Shown here one piece after another: positions 1 to 9,426 of a stretch of DNA of 43,235 nt. Position 1 is the first letter of the stretch. Each line of letters opens with the position of its first letter. Position numbers and translations under genes: made by a program. This DNA comes from an archaeon (GTDB lineage: Archaea > Thermoproteota > Thermoprotei_A > Marsarchaeales > Marsarchaeaceae): the NCBI GenBank assembly GCA_902812505.1, contig CADDZQ010000006.1, positions 1-43,235 of the forward strand, in the 5' to 3' direction. The notes under the pieces are model-generated. The model had not been told where the DNA came from. It did no database searches and saw only the letters and a program-made list of their open reading frames with translations.

Positions 1-390
1 AAAAGGGGATGTATAGCAGAGGCCTCCTGTCCACAGGCCTCGGTGAAGTCCCAACCCCGCACACAGAATATTTAGAGAAGCATTATAATCACGGTCAGCT
101 GTCCAACCGCATTTAGGACAAGAAAAAACGCGGTCAGACAAGGTTAGGTCCTCTTTTTTGTAACCACACTTAGCGCGGGTTTTCGATGTGTTCCTCGGGT
201 CCACTTTCACCACCACCCTCCCACCAGCTCTCTCAGCCTTGTAGGAGAGGTGGTGAACGAAGAGGGAGAACTCAGCGTGGAGGATGTGCTTCCTCAAAGT
301 TCTGCTCTCATTCCTCTCCACCATCCTCTTGACCTCCAGATCTTACACGTAGATTTCACAGTATTCTCGAACCAACCAAGTAGTGATTAA
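1..390 (-). pseudogene. tnpB: C-terminal relic of a TnpB (IS200/IS605-type) gene
   Basis: Reading the minus strand leftward gives the last part of a TnpB protein: a DLEVKRM block, a helical stretch ending in KAERAGGRVVVKV, then VDPRNTSK, the zinc-ribbon region and CGWTADRDYNASLNIL, which matches the RuvC-III DRDxNA motif. TnpB is the RNA-guided nuclease of IS605/IS607 elements. The copy is broken. A TAA stop at 343-345 lies just before DLEVK, where the family has Glu. The first zinc-ribbon pair reads R-A-K-C instead of C-x-x-C, which one base change (TGC to CGC) explains. The N-terminal half is absent, and homology fades near 390, just before a second, oppositely oriented tnpB relic. The left end may continue outside the window. 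Confidence 0.8.
20..35. repeat. hairpin at the 3' end of the reverse tnpB relic
   Basis: CCTGT-CC-ACAGG forms a small perfect hairpin flanked on both sides by GGCCTC/AGGCCTC sequence. It lies just beyond the DRDYNAS motif of the reverse tnpB relic, where IS605 right ends and the guide-RNA scaffold normally lie. Assignment as an element end is inferred from position only. Confidence 0.3.
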
Positions 391-404
391 ATAACGGTGA
401 ACTT

Positions 405-421
405 CGCCCCTTCTGGGGGCG
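405..421. repeat. GC-rich hairpin, possible IS605-type right end
   Basis: CGCCCC-TTCTG-GGGGCG folds into a 6-bp stem and is followed by GGGATAGGAT. It resembles the hairpin at 1870-1889 after the forward tnpB relic (CCTCGCCC-TTTG-GGGCGGGG followed by AGGAGGTCA). This suggests it is the end of an older related element. It lies between the two back-to-back relics. Confidence 0.35.
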
Positions 422-474
422 GGGATAGGATCGCCATAACCTTTTTTAACTGTTAAATAGCGGATGTAATTACG

Positions 475-1855
475 ATGCCTTCGTCTGGTCAACTTCTCAG
501 ATATGGGGGGCGGGGGCCGACACCTACCCCAGCGATACCAGATGGGGGCATCAAAGAAGTAGAATACACAAACAATAGGGAAAATGTAGTTCGTCTTCTC
601 CCAAACGGTTCGCAGGAAAGGAAACTGAGGAAGCTAGCAGATGCGTCGGCGAAGCTCTTCAACCAGGTGAACTATGAGAGGAGGCAGCAGTCTTCCACCA
701 AAAGTGGATCTAAAAGCCACATATAGCAAGTATTATGAGAAGTACAAGGGCAAGCTAGGTTCAGTTAACGCACAGGCCGTCATACAGAAGAACAACGAGG
801 CGTGGTCGTGGTTCTTCTCTCTATTTAGGCTGAAGGGTGAAGGTAAGCTGCCGCCGTATATGAAACGTGTTGGTCCACTAGGTATTGGAAGGATGGGGAA
901 AGCAAACGGAGGAAGCCAATCCTCGTCGTTAGGCAGGACAGATACGGAGTCGACGCTGAGCACCGCAAACTCATCCTCAGGGACTTCGACGTGGAGATAG
1001 GGTTCGCGGGCAGACTCAAGTGGTATGGAAAACAAGGTCGTCTAGAGATAATCTATGATGAAGCCAAAAACGTCTGGTATGCTCACATATCAGTTGAGGG
1101 TGGTGTTGAAAAAGCAAAAACTGGGAAGAAGAGCAAATACATCGTGGAGGGTGAAAGGAAGAGCATTCAGATTGCCACACCGAAGGGAAACAATGTGGCA
1201 TCAATTGACCTCGGCATCAATGTGCTGGCTAGCGTCACTGTGAGTGACGGTGCTTGGCTGCTGTATAGGGGTGTTAGGGTGAAGGAGGACTACTTCTATT
1301 TTCAGAGGAGGATTGGGGAGGCCCAGTCGCTCGCGGACAGGACAAAGAGTATTGGTGAATACGGAGCATACAAAGGCTTGCTGATTGAAAAGAGGAGGTT
1401 GCATAGGGAGTTGTCGGGGAGACTGCTTCACCTTTACCGTAGCATGGCGTCCCACTTAATCGATACACCCTACAAACTAGGGGTAGCAGCCATCCAGTTG
1501 GGTTACCCCTTTAATATTGCGCAGGACAAAGTTCACTGTGAATGTGTGGTCTCACCGCAGACTGGTGGACACCATAGAACTTAAGGCACAGGAGTACGGT
1601 GTGAAGGTGTGTGAAGCCGTGGAGTATAATACTTCAAAGTGCTGTGCTTATCATAACGTTGAGGTTAGGAGGGAGCCGAGGGGTGTGGTTAGTTGTCCTG
1701 TGGGGCACAGACTCCACAGTGATTTGAACGGTGCGTTGAACATTATGAAGAAAGCAGTAGGAATAATTGTAGACACAGTGAAGAAGCCACTCTCATTCAT
1801 TGTTGACCGCAACAGAGTAGCACCCATACGTAGAGGAAGGGGGTGTAACGCTTGA
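475..1855 (+). pseudogene. tnpB: Frameshifted TnpB (IS200/IS605-IS607 type) pseudogene
   Basis: Four reading-frame fragments join into one TnpB-like protein of about 455 residues. They are 475-about 700 (N-terminal VRLLPNGSQERKLRKLA), about 700-878 (VDLKATYSKYYEKY), about 880-1530 (DRYGVDAEHRKLILRDFDVE, then RuvC-I ASIDLGINVLASV), and 1530-1855 (KFTVNVWSHRRL, CAYHNVEV...CPVGH zinc ribbon, LHSDLNGALNIM). The frame changes near 700 and 878, the latter explained by one lost base in CCACTAGG, and near 1530, where a few bases seem missing before KFTVNVW. At the RuvC-II position the sequence is AAIQLGYP, with Gln where most TnpBs have Glu; some archaeal TnpBs share the GYP form. No tnpA gene is present, so the element was probably non-autonomous before it decayed. 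Confidence 0.85.
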
Positions 1856-1857
1856 GA

Positions 1858-1889
1858 CCTCGGCGGAGGCCTCGCCCTTTGGGGCGGGG
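1858..1889 (+). ncRNA. Hairpins at tnpB 3' end, possible guide-RNA scaffold/right end
   Basis: Directly after the tnpB stop, CCTC-GGCG-GAGG (1858-1869) and CCTCGCCC-TTTG-GGGCGGGG (1870-1889) form two tandem hairpins followed by AGGAGGTCA. In TnpB systems the guide RNA comes from the 3' end of the gene and right end, so position and structure fit. Since the tnpB here is broken, any RNA is probably vestigial, unless it works with a TnpB encoded elsewhere. Confidence 0.35.
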
Positions 1890-1908
1890 AGGAGGTCAGA
1901 GTCCTCAT

Positions 1909-2135
1909 TCCTCCCTTAGGGAAATGGCTTTATTTGGTTATAAATCTTCTTAGACGCAGGGTGCCTCAGGGTCGAAGGCGAGGCGCTCTAATGTGGCCAC
2001 ACCTATACTCTAGGTAACGCATCCGAGTGCCGCTCAGGGATTCCACGTATGGAGACAAGTGTGTTGGCGAACCGAGAAGACCCAACTGTAAAGGTGGTGT
2101 TGTTCGCCTTGGAGGTATGGGCGACCTGATGTGGT
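1909..2135. other. Intergenic stretch, no gene seen
   Basis: No convincing coding frame was found here. A 7-base inverted pair GGCGAAC/GTTCGCC near 2064-2112 encloses about 35 bases and could be a weak terminator structure for the leftward S9 peptidase gene or leftover transposon sequence. Confidence 0.4.
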
Positions 2136-4019
2136 TTATGTTTCTATTTTTGGTGTGAATCCTACTTGTTGCCTCACCAGTTTTGCGTCGAAGAATTGTT
2201 GTATTAGTTTTATTCGTTTGAGTCTGTGTTTGGGTGTGCCGTTAATACTATGGGCGTGGTCGCCTTTTCTGAATACCGCGATGTAGCTTTCCTTGTGCAG
2301 TGTTTTGAGTAGGTGGTGGAAGCTAATGGATTGTTCGAGTGGGCAGCGGTAGTCCTCCACACTGTGGATGAATAGGATGGGTGTCTTTACTTTGTGTGCG
2401 AGGTAGATTGGGCTGAGCTTTCTATACTCTTCGGATTCCAGTGGGTTCTCTCCTATTAGGTCTCTGCAGAACCAGTAGCCGATGTCAGAGTATGTGTACA
2501 TTGTGAACCAATTGCTAATTCCGTTTTCGCTTATGGCGGCTTTAAACCTCTCCGTGTGGGTCACAGCCCAGTTGGTGAGGTAGCCTCCCCCGCTTATCCC
2601 CGTCACTCCCATTCGCTCGGGGTCGACGCCTCCATCTCTCTTTATGAGTTCATCCGCCCCCTTTAAAATGTCTTCGAAATCTTCCTCGCCGTACCTGTGC
2701 ATTATCCGCATGGCGAACTCCTCGTCGTGACCGTCACTTCCACGTGGATTTGTGTAGAGCACATAGTAACCCTTCTGTGCTAGAAGCTGGCCGAGGAAAT
2801 CGAACCTATACCCATACATCCCCTTCGGGCCGCCGTGGATGAACACGATGAGTGGAGCCTTCTTCGATGCATCTAGTTGGGGTTTAAGATACCACCCATC
2901 GATTTCAAGTCCGCCAACACTCCTATACTTTAACTTGTTTAGGGGTTTAAACCCGAGTCTCGCCGCGAGAGCTGTGTTATACGTGGTAAGCCGAGTCTCC
3001 GATCCACTCCACATATAGAGTTCCGCTGGCTGTGTGGGTGATTCTTTAACGTACACAACCCTGTTGGCTGGGCTGACATCGAGCATTGTGACCCAGCAGT
3101 CATCGTAGACGATCCTCTGCTGTGTGTAGCCGTCCACACTCACACGGTTGAGCGCTAACCTGCCCTCCTCCGCGCTCACATAGTATACGAAGCCGTCTCC
3201 ACCTAGTTTTGGAGGTGCCCAAGAGTTGTTCCACTGATACTTCTCCGTTAAAGCCTCGACTTTACCCCCGTCCCACAAATAGATGTAGCTGTGCTCTGCG
3301 TGGTGCGCCTTCTTCGGTTTACCATGTAGGAGCAGGGTTCGTCCGTCGGAGTCAACCGCCGTGTATGAAACATCCTGGAATAGGTCTCGTGAAACACCCC
3401 CCTCACGTATACGCACCGTGAACTTGGTGAATGGGTTATCCCTGCTCGGCGAGTTGTACACGAGGGACTCACCGTGCCATACGGCCACAGTGAGAAGTGG
3501 GATAAGTGGAATACTCTCCTCGAAGCTTTCAAGCACCGCCCCGCTAGCTGAGTCAACAACCCTGAACTCCGCTTTCTCAGAGTCAAAGAAACCCTTAGAG
3601 TTAAACCACACTGGCACATCCTCCTCAAAGTAGAGGTGAGCGTCCCCTCGCTTCCTAGATGTGACGAGGCACAGCCTGTCACCCCGAGGCGACCATAAAG
3701 CATCCACCAGCCATTCAACCTCAAGTAGCCTCCTAGAGGAGCCTGTGAGCACATCCATCACCCATAGCTCAGATTTACTGGTTGAATCACTTGGGATAAC
3801 GTAGCTAAGATGCTTAGAGTCAGGGCTAAACCTAGGCATATACCCCTTAGACACAAACCTCTCCTCCCCGCTTCCAAGGCTCCGCACAACCAGCGTCTGA
3901 TCGTACTTGTCACCCATCAAATCGGGCTTGCTCAGCACGTAAGCACACCACTCACCGCTGCGTGATATCCGCGGGTCGCTTAAACCTACAAGTTCGAAGA
4001 GTGTTTCGGAATCCCACAT
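2136..4019 (-). CDS. S9-family prolyl oligopeptidase / acylaminoacyl peptidase
   Basis: A serine peptidase of the prolyl oligopeptidase clan, probably cytoplasmic, releasing amino acids or acylated residues from short peptides. With the start at 4019 it is 627 residues, normal for the family. The N-terminal half carries beta-propeller repeats (MPRFSPDSKHLSYV, DALWSPRGDRL). The C-terminal third is an alpha/beta hydrolase with oxyanion-region HGGPKG, nucleophile GISGGG (Ser about 476), acid in HSVEDYR (Asp about 556) and base in GDHAHS (His about 588). The open frame reaches 4058, but the ATG at 4019 is preferred because a TTTATA box (4050-4055) lies about 31-36 bases upstream and family homology begins near MWDSETLFEL. 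There is no signal peptide. Exact substrate preference is not readable. Confidence 0.9.
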   Translation of the reverse strand: MWDSETLFELVGLSDPRISRSGEWCAYVLSKPDLMGDKYDQTLVVRSLGSGEERFVSKGYMPRFSPDSKHLSYVIPSDSTSKSELWVMDVLTGSSRRLLEVEWLVDALWSPRGDRLCLVTSRKRGDAHLYFEEDVPVWFNSKGFFDSEKAEFRVVDSASGAVLESFEESIPLIPLLTVAVWHGESLVYNSPSRDNPFTKFTVRIREGGVSRDLFQDVSYTAVDSDGRTLLLHGKPKKAHHAEHSYIYLWDGGKVEALTEKYQWNNSWAPPKLGGDGFVYYVSAEEGRLALNRVSVDGYTQQRIVYDDCWVTMLDVSPANRVVYVKESPTQPAELYMWSGSETRLTTYNTALAARLGFKPLNKLKYRSVGGLEIDGWYLKPQLDASKKAPLIVFIHGGPKGMYGYRFDFLGQLLAQKGYYVLYTNPRGSDGHDEEFAMRIMHRYGEEDFEDILKGADELIKRDGGVDPERMGVTGISGGGYLTNWAVTHTERFKAAISENGISNWFTMYTYSDIGYWFCRDLIGENPLESEEYRKLSPIYLAHKVKTPILFIHSVEDYRCPLEQSISFHHLLKTLHKESYIAVFRKGDHAHSINGTPKHRLKRIKLIQQFFDAKLVRQQVGFTPKIET

Positions 4020-4277
4020 GGACAATCGACTTGAATACTCCCAGCAACCTATAAACACGTTGTACTACAGTTATAACCGATGCGTAACTAAAGGTGAAGA
4101 GTCTAGGCTCTTAGGGCTGAGGTAAAGGGTGTGGAGTCGAGTTCTCACACTCCCACCGACACAAACTCACTACACTATTGTCCAAGCTCGATTCTAACGA
4201 TCAACTCGCGCATAGTTTGAACTTTGTAGAGTGTTGGGGCATAAAGCTTCTAAAAGGGTGAGCGGTTTTATCTATGT

Positions 4278-5750
4278 ATGGCTCAGAAGCTGGGTGCTGG
4301 GGGTACACTTCTACTACTCGCGCTTATGTTGCTCGTAATAAACTATGTTGAGACCATGGTTATACCCGCTCTCCCCACAATCGAGAAGGATTTCTCAACG
4401 AGTGCCACAACCGCTGGCTGGGTTACATCAGCCTATCTAATAGTTGGGGCCGCCACGGCGCCACTCTTCGGCAAGTTGGCTGATAGGTATGGGAAAAAGA
4501 GGATGTATATTTTCGCTGTTGCGTTTTATATTGTAGCTGTGGGCCTAGCTGGATTCTCACCGAATATTGGCTTTTTAATAGGTGCTAGGGCAATACAGGG
4601 TCTGGGCTTCGCTATCTTCCCGATAACCATCGCCATTATCACAGATATATTCCCTAGGGAGAGGGTTGCGTTCGCTCAGGGTGTACTGAGCGGCATGCTC
4701 GGCATCGGTCCAGCCTTAGGGCTCATAGTGGGCTCCTACATAGTCCAAGACTTGGGGTGGCCCTTCGCCTTCCACACAGCGTTCATCCTCTCACTAATCA
4801 TCTTTGTGCTATCACTACGATACCTAAGGGAGACGGATGTGAGAACGAAGGAGTCTGTGGATTATGTGGGTACAGCCATACTCATGACGAGTGTGGTGGC
4901 CCTCCTGGTGTACCTTACACAGGGACCTAATATTGGTTGGCTCATGCCCGAGAACCTAGCCCTCCTTGTGTTGGGAATAGTTATGTTCGGCGTCTTTCTC
5001 CCATATGAGAGGAGAGTGAGGGAACCACTCATGAAGCTGAGCCTGTTCGAGATAAGGAATGTGGCTGTTGCAAACTTAGCGGGGTTAACATCAGGCATAG
5101 GTATGTTCCTATTCTTTATAGCAGTAGTATACTACACACAGCTTCCAAGGCCATACGGCCTCGGCCTCACAATAATACAGTCGGGACTACTTATGGCGCC
5201 GGTGGCGTTGAGTATGCTCGTGTTTGGTCCACTAATGGGGAGACTGATACAGCGTGTTGGACCCAAACCAGTGGTTATAACGGGAACAATAATCGCGGCA
5301 CTAGGGTTCCTCGCAGTCCTCGTGTATAGAGCCACGAAGTACGACCTACTACTTGACGGCCTCATCTCGGGTGTTGGTCTCGTGAGCATAATTGTGCCAC
5401 TAGTAAACATGATCGCGGTCTCCCTCCCAGCGGAGTACAGGGCTGTCGGTCTAGGTATGAACACCCTCCTCAGGGCTCTCGGCAGCTCAATAGGTCCAGT
5501 TGTGGCCACAGTCATTATGACCACATATCAGAGCTGGGATATAGCAATACTCCAGGGAAAAATTCTACCAGTGGGCGAATTCCCCACCCCCACAGCATTC
5601 AATTATATCGCCATCTTTGGAATAATACTCATGCTCCTCACACTCATATTCTCCAGCTTCACCCAGAACTACACATTCAAGCATCCTCTACAGGAGCAAA
5701 AAGTGGTAGAGCAAGTCCCCCAGAGACTTGAACCAATACAACCGGTCTAA
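4278..5750 (+). CDS. MFS drug/solute exporter, DHA2 (14-helix) type
   Basis: A 490-residue membrane protein with about 14 hydrophobic segments, matching the EmrB/QacA (DHA2) branch of the major facilitator superfamily. These are proton-driven exporters of drugs, organic acids or other small molecules. The first transmembrane region has the DHA2-like pattern [13 protein letters not shown], followed by [13 protein letters not shown] (motif A) and [12 protein letters not shown] (motif C-like). The N-terminus is hydrophobic with no cleaved signal. The ATG at 4278 has an AT-rich box (TTCTAAAA, 4248-4255) about 27 bases upstream, consistent with a leaderless transcript. It stands alone between the divergent peptidase and the next rightward gene; the substrate is unknown. 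Confidence 0.9.
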   Translation: MAQKLGAGGTLLLLALMLLVINYVETMVIPALPTIEKDFSTSATTAGWVTSAYLIVGAATAPLFGKLADRYGKKRMYIFAVAFYIVAVGLAGFSPNIGFLIGARAIQGLGFAIFPITIAIITDIFPRERVAFAQGVLSGMLGIGPALGLIVGSYIVQDLGWPFAFHTAFILSLIIFVLSLRYLRETDVRTKESVDYVGTAILMTSVVALLVYLTQGPNIGWLMPENLALLVLGIVMFGVFLPYERRVREPLMKLSLFEIRNVAVANLAGLTSGIGMFLFFIAVVYYTQLPRPYGLGLTIIQSGLLMAPVALSMLVFGPLMGRLIQRVGPKPVVITGTIIAALGFLAVLVYRATKYDLLLDGLISGVGLVSIIVPLVNMIAVSLPAEYRAVGLGMNTLLRALGSSIGPVVATVIMTTYQSWDIAILQGKILPVGEFPTPTAFNYIAIFGIILMLLTLIFSSFTQNYTFKHPLQEQKVVEQVPQRLEPIQPV

Positions 5751-6119
5751 TCCAAAAGATCATTTTAAACGAGCTTCCAGTGGTTAAACGACCCGGAACT
5801 GGTACTAACATATATTTATGGGTCTTGTGGATGCGGCTACTATTAATAGGTCGTTTTGTCTTATCCGCAGAGTTTATGCTCGGTGGATGAATTAAATTTG
5901 TGGTCACAAACTTTTTGCAAGATGATGATGTATATTGTGTGAAGACCTTTTTCTGGGTGCTTTTATAGAGTTTCCAAAACTTCCCCTTCCACTTTAGGTC
6001 CAAATTCGCTCTTAACTCTATTGTACCCTGAACACGAATTTTGGGTCTACAGTTTAGGGCGGAGTAGCTCACGGAGTGCTTTTCTGTTTCGCGTTAAACA
6101 TATATCGGCTTTGGTTGTT
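5751..6119. other. AT-rich intergenic region with promoter for the fused dehydrogenase
   Basis: About 370 bases with no supported gene. The 3' end holds TTAAACATATAT (6094-6105), a TATA-like element about 25 bases before the ATG at 6120. No tRNA or stable RNA fold was recognised. Confidence 0.5.
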
Positions 6120-8090
6120 ATGTGTTTTGTGAGGAAGATTAGTTCGGTTGGGGTTATAGGCGCGGGCACTATGGGTCATGGCATAGCTGAAACAGTGGCC
6201 TTAGCGGGTTACACTGTTAAGTTAGAAGACGCGTACACGGACGCTTTGGATAGGGCTATGCGTGCGATACGTGTGAGTCTGGATAGGCTTGTTTCCTCTG
6301 GGCGTATTGATAGGTCTAAGGCGGATGAGGCTTACGCTAGGATTAGTTACCATAGTTCGCTTGAAGAAGCGGTTGAAGGTGTGGAGTTGGTGATAGAGGC
6401 AGTGCCGGAGGACTTGGAGTTGAAGCGTGGTTTGTTCGCCAAGCTCGCTAAGCTCACACCTAAGGGTGTGATACTTGGTAGTAATACTTCTAACATTAGG
6501 ATAACTAGGATTGCGGCTGGGACGGGTAGGGAGGGGGATATAGTGGGAATCCACTTCTTCAACCCACCAGTAATAATGAAGGTTGTGGAGATTATACGTG
6601 GTGAAGGAACATCGGATGAGGTGTTCGAGGATGCGGCGAACTTTGTGTCCTCGCTTGGGAAGAAGCCCATAAGGGTGTTAAGGGATACACCAGGCTTCGT
6701 GGTCAACAGGATAACCGCGCCGGAGGGCCTCCTATTCTGCCTCCTCCTTGACAGAGGCGTTTCACCCGCCGAGGTTGATGCCTACTTTAAGCGTCAGGGT
6801 TTACCCATGGGTCCATACGAGCTTATGGACTATGTGGGTGTGGATGTGGTTGCGCATTCAATGAAGTACTATGGAGAAGAGCTCTCCGCGGACTATAAGA
6901 AGTGTTCCTCCATTGGTGCAATGGTTCAGCGGGGTAGGCTGGGTCTTAAGACTGGTAGGGGATTCTACGAGTGGCGTGAGAACAAGGCTGTTATCCCCCA
7001 GGCGAACCCATCCTCACCAGTTGAACTAATGGATATACTGAGCTTGGAGGTGAACGAAGCAGTAAAACTCGTCGAGCAGGGAGTCGCGAAACCCGAGGAC
7101 ATCGAGGAGGGCGTCAAGCTGGGGCTCAACAGGCCTTTTGGACCCATAACTGCGGCGAATAACATATCTCAGGATGAGCTTAAGACTAGGCTTGAAAGGC
7201 TGAGTTCTACTTTTGGGGTGGAGGTCTTTAAGCCCGCGCAGACCATAGTGGAGGGTAGCCTCAAACAGTTGTTGAGCACCACCCAAGTGCAGCAGGCTGG
7301 CAAACACACGCAGGGTGAGCACTATGTGGCTGTGGATAGGCCATCACCCAAGGTTGCGAGGATCACTATAGAGAACACTAGGAACAACCTTATCAATGCG
7401 GAGGTGCTCGGCCAATTAGAGGAAGCGGTTGAGTCGCTTTGGAATGATAGGGAGGTGGTTGTGATACTTGTCACAGGTAAGGGTGAAAACTTCTCGGCCG
7501 GCGCCCAGCTCAACCAGCTCTTCCAAAGCGGTATGGACTTCGCGGAGATGTCGAGGCGTGGGCAGAGGGTATTCAGGCTACTATCAGAGGTACCCAAGCT
7601 GACCATAGCGGAGATGAAGGGCTATGTACTCGGGGGAGGATTCGAGCTCAGTCTAGCGTGCGACATGAGGTTTTCAACAGAGGAGGCGCAGATAGGGTTC
7701 CCAGAGCTTACACTAGGCCTATTACCCGGGTGGGGTGGAACACAGCGGCTGAGTAGACTCATCGGTCTCTCAAGGGCTGCACAGCTGGTACTCACATCTG
7801 AGAGGATAAGCGGTAGGCAGGCGTATGAGTGGGGCTTGGTCTCCAAGCTTATTTCGAAGGAGAGGGCGGATGATGAGGCTGTGGCCCACGCAGCGGAGCT
7901 CGCCACCAGAGTTGCGCCGGTGGCCGCCGCACTCGCTAAGCGCCTACTCAATAAGGGCTCTGAGATACCTATGGATAACGGCCTAGAGTGGGAGGCCACA
8001 GCCATGGGTCTACTATATGGCACCGAAGATCTCCGTGAAGGTATATCAGCCTTCCTCCAGAAGAGGAGAGCCGAGTTCAAAGGCAGGTAA
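6120..8090 (+). CDS. Fused 3-hydroxyacyl-CoA dehydrogenase / enoyl-CoA hydratase
   Basis: A two-domain enzyme for successive beta-oxidation-type steps: hydration of an enoyl-CoA and NAD-dependent oxidation of the 3-hydroxyacyl-CoA, or the reverse. Residues 1 to about 380 are the dehydrogenase: NAD-binding GAGTMG at 14-19, IHFFNPP with the catalytic His, a PGFVVNR motif and a second C-terminal helical domain. About 400-656 is a crotonase with oxyanion loop NFSAGAQ, GGGFELSLACD and GFPELTLGLLPGWGGTQRL; both catalytic Glu residues are present. The dehydrogenase-first order is that of the archaeal crotonyl-CoA hydratase/3-hydroxybutyryl-CoA dehydrogenase (Metallosphaera type), opposite to bacterial FadB. 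It could serve fatty or organic acid breakdown, or the hydroxypropionate/hydroxybutyrate carbon cycle. The frame opens at 6021, but ATG 6120 fits the TATA box at 6094-6105. Confidence 0.93.
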   Translation: MCFVRKISSVGVIGAGTMGHGIAETVALAGYTVKLEDAYTDALDRAMRAIRVSLDRLVSSGRIDRSKADEAYARISYHSSLEEAVEGVELVIEAVPEDLELKRGLFAKLAKLTPKGVILGSNTSNIRITRIAAGTGREGDIVGIHFFNPPVIMKVVEIIRGEGTSDEVFEDAANFVSSLGKKPIRVLRDTPGFVVNRITAPEGLLFCLLLDRGVSPAEVDAYFKRQGLPMGPYELMDYVGVDVVAHSMKYYGEELSADYKKCSSIGAMVQRGRLGLKTGRGFYEWRENKAVIPQANPSSPVELMDILSLEVNEAVKLVEQGVAKPEDIEEGVKLGLNRPFGPITAANNISQDELKTRLERLSSTFGVEVFKPAQTIVEGSLKQLLSTTQVQQAGKHTQGEHYVAVDRPSPKVARITIENTRNNLINAEVLGQLEEAVESLWNDREVVVILVTGKGENFSAGAQLNQLFQSGMDFAEMSRRGQRVFRLLSEVPKLTIAEMKGYVLGGGFELSLACDMRFSTEEAQIGFPELTLGLLPGWGGTQRLSRLIGLSRAAQLVLTSERISGRQAYEWGLVSKLISKERADDEAVAHAAELATRVAPVAAALAKRLLNKGSEIPMDNGLEWEATAMGLLYGTEDLREGISAFLQKRRAEFKGR

Positions 8091-8137
8091 AGGTTAACGT
8101 AGGGGTCCCGCACTGGTGAGTTGAGTAGCCTTAAGGG

Positions 8138-8572
8138 GTGTTGGTGTTGAGTGGCGGCGGTGAAAGCAATAGCGAAGTGGGTCTATTCAGCATTGTGAGG
8201 TGGGGTGTCGGAGGCACAATCATAGTCATTGGGGGAGCAGTGACCGCCTCCGCGCTCTTGGCGCTTTGGTTCAGATACCACGCCCTACCCGCCCTCCTCC
8301 TCTCAACCCTCACATATGCTGTGGTGGCTGTTGTGGCCTTCGTTAAGATCACAGAGGAGATACAGCCCACGCGCCATATAGATGAAAGCGTAGTGGGCAG
8401 GGTGGGGGTTGTGGTCAGCGAGCCAACACCTTCTAAGCCAGGGGTGGTTAAGATAGGCTCCCAGCTATGGTCCGCCAAGGCGACCTGTGAGCTCAAAACC
8501 GGTGACAAGGTTGTAGTCAGGTCACGGGAGGGCCTCTACCTAATAGTAGAGAAGACCTCGACCACGGATTAA
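8138..8572 (+). CDS. NfeD-like small membrane protein
   Basis: A 144-residue protein (GTG start at 8138; TTG/GTG starts at 8141-8147 are possible) with two hydrophobic segments (about 20-43 and 47-69) and a soluble C-terminal domain, roughly 83-140. The domain reads GRVGVVVSEPTPSKPGVVKIG...GDKVVVRSREGLYLIVEK, a pattern typical of the NfeD OB-fold, which often partners stomatin/SPFH proteins in membrane microdomains. No SPFH gene or NfeD protease domain is adjacent, so this is an orphan short NfeD. It follows the fused dehydrogenase by about 48 bases and may be co-transcribed with it. Function is inferred from the fold only. Confidence 0.65.
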   Translation: MLVLSGGGESNSEVGLFSIVRWGVGGTIIVIGGAVTASALLALWFRYHALPALLLSTLTYAVVAVVAFVKITEEIQPTRHIDESVVGRVGVVVSEPTPSKPGVVKIGSQLWSAKATCELKTGDKVVVRSREGLYLIVEKTSTTD

Positions 8573-8657
8573 TAGATAATACATATCGATTTAAAGTGGG
8601 TTTTAGTTTCAGATATAGAGTCTTGGTTAGAGGCGCCTTATCGCGGCCTAGTAAATT

Positions 8658-9389
8658 CTATGTGTTTAATAATAGTTGTTGGAACCTCTGTGCATTCTTG
8701 GCCATAGCCGTGTTATTGAAGAAGATGTAGCATGTCTTCGGGTTTAGTTGTTCAACCTTTTTCCTGAGTAATTCGAGCTCGGAGTCCGAGTAGTCGTAGG
8801 TGTACCCTTTGCCTCGACCGTGGAGTCTAAGGTAGGCTACATCCGTGTTGAGTAGTGGTTCACGTCTGAATGGGTCGAATACATCCACTAGGTCGAGCTT
8901 ATAGAAGAGGTTGGCAACCTCATCTTGGTACTCGAACCAGCTTGGGTTGCGTAGCTCCACCCCAATCTTTACTGGTCTTTCCACTGAGCCGAAGAATGCG
9001 GCTAGGTTGCCCACGTTCTCAGTGTTCCTCGCAAAGCTAGGTGGAAGCTGGACAACTATGAAGGGTGAACCCAGTTTTCTGGATATCTCAAGCACCCTCT
9101 CCCAGAGCGCGTAGTTCTCCTCGGTGGGTTTGAGTCCACCGTACCTTTCAGGGTCACCTTCAGGGTGGCGGTATCTACGCCAGGTTGGACTTGTAAATGG
9201 GTGTGTTAAACCCTGGTACGCCTTCATGGTAAAGGTAAAGCCATCTCCGAATGCCTCAACCCACTTTGAAGGTGTACCGCTCCTCGGAAGCCTATAAAAC
9301 GTGTATTGGACCTCCATAGCCCTAAACTTTGAGCGATAATCACTAACCCTTAATCCCCCCTGACCGCAACAACCAACCAGCACATTCAC
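8658..9389 (-). CDS. DUF72 (YecE-like) family protein
   Basis: A TIM-barrel protein of the DUF72 family, whose biochemical role is not established. Recognisable blocks are VQYTFYRLP near the N-terminus, FTFTMKAYQGLTH (the F-x-F-x-x-K-x-x-x-x-T-H motif), LGSPFIVVQLPPSF, IGVELRNPSWF, VAYLRLHGRG and the closing CYIFFNNTAMAKNA. The frame opens at 9404, but GTG 9389 is preferred because TTTTAGTA (about 9415-9424) is 26-35 bases upstream and the product then starts MNVLVGCCGQ, like family members. Length is about 243 residues, normal. The downstream end faces the NfeD gene convergently. Confidence 0.85.
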   Translation of the reverse strand: MNVLVGCCGQGGLRVSDYRSKFRAMEVQYTFYRLPRSGTPSKWVEAFGDGFTFTMKAYQGLTHPFTSPTWRRYRHPEGDPERYGGLKPTEENYALWERVLEISRKLGSPFIVVQLPPSFARNTENVGNLAAFFGSVERPVKIGVELRNPSWFEYQDEVANLFYKLDLVDVFDPFRREPLLNTDVAYLRLHGRGKGYTYDYSDSELELLRKKVEQLNPKTCYIFFNNTAMAKNAQRFQQLLLNT

Positions 9390-9426
9390 AAATACTAGAA
9401 ACACTCTAAGAGTACTAAAACTCTAC

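Noticed and set aside
6021-6119. Upstream extension of the fused dehydrogenase to 6021
   Set aside because: The added 33 residues have no similarity to the family and would contain the TATA box; the dinucleotide-binding domain begins right after ATG 6120.
8131-8508. Minus-strand frame opposite the NfeD-like gene
   Set aside because: Shadow frame; the plus strand has membrane segments and a recognisable OB-fold domain.
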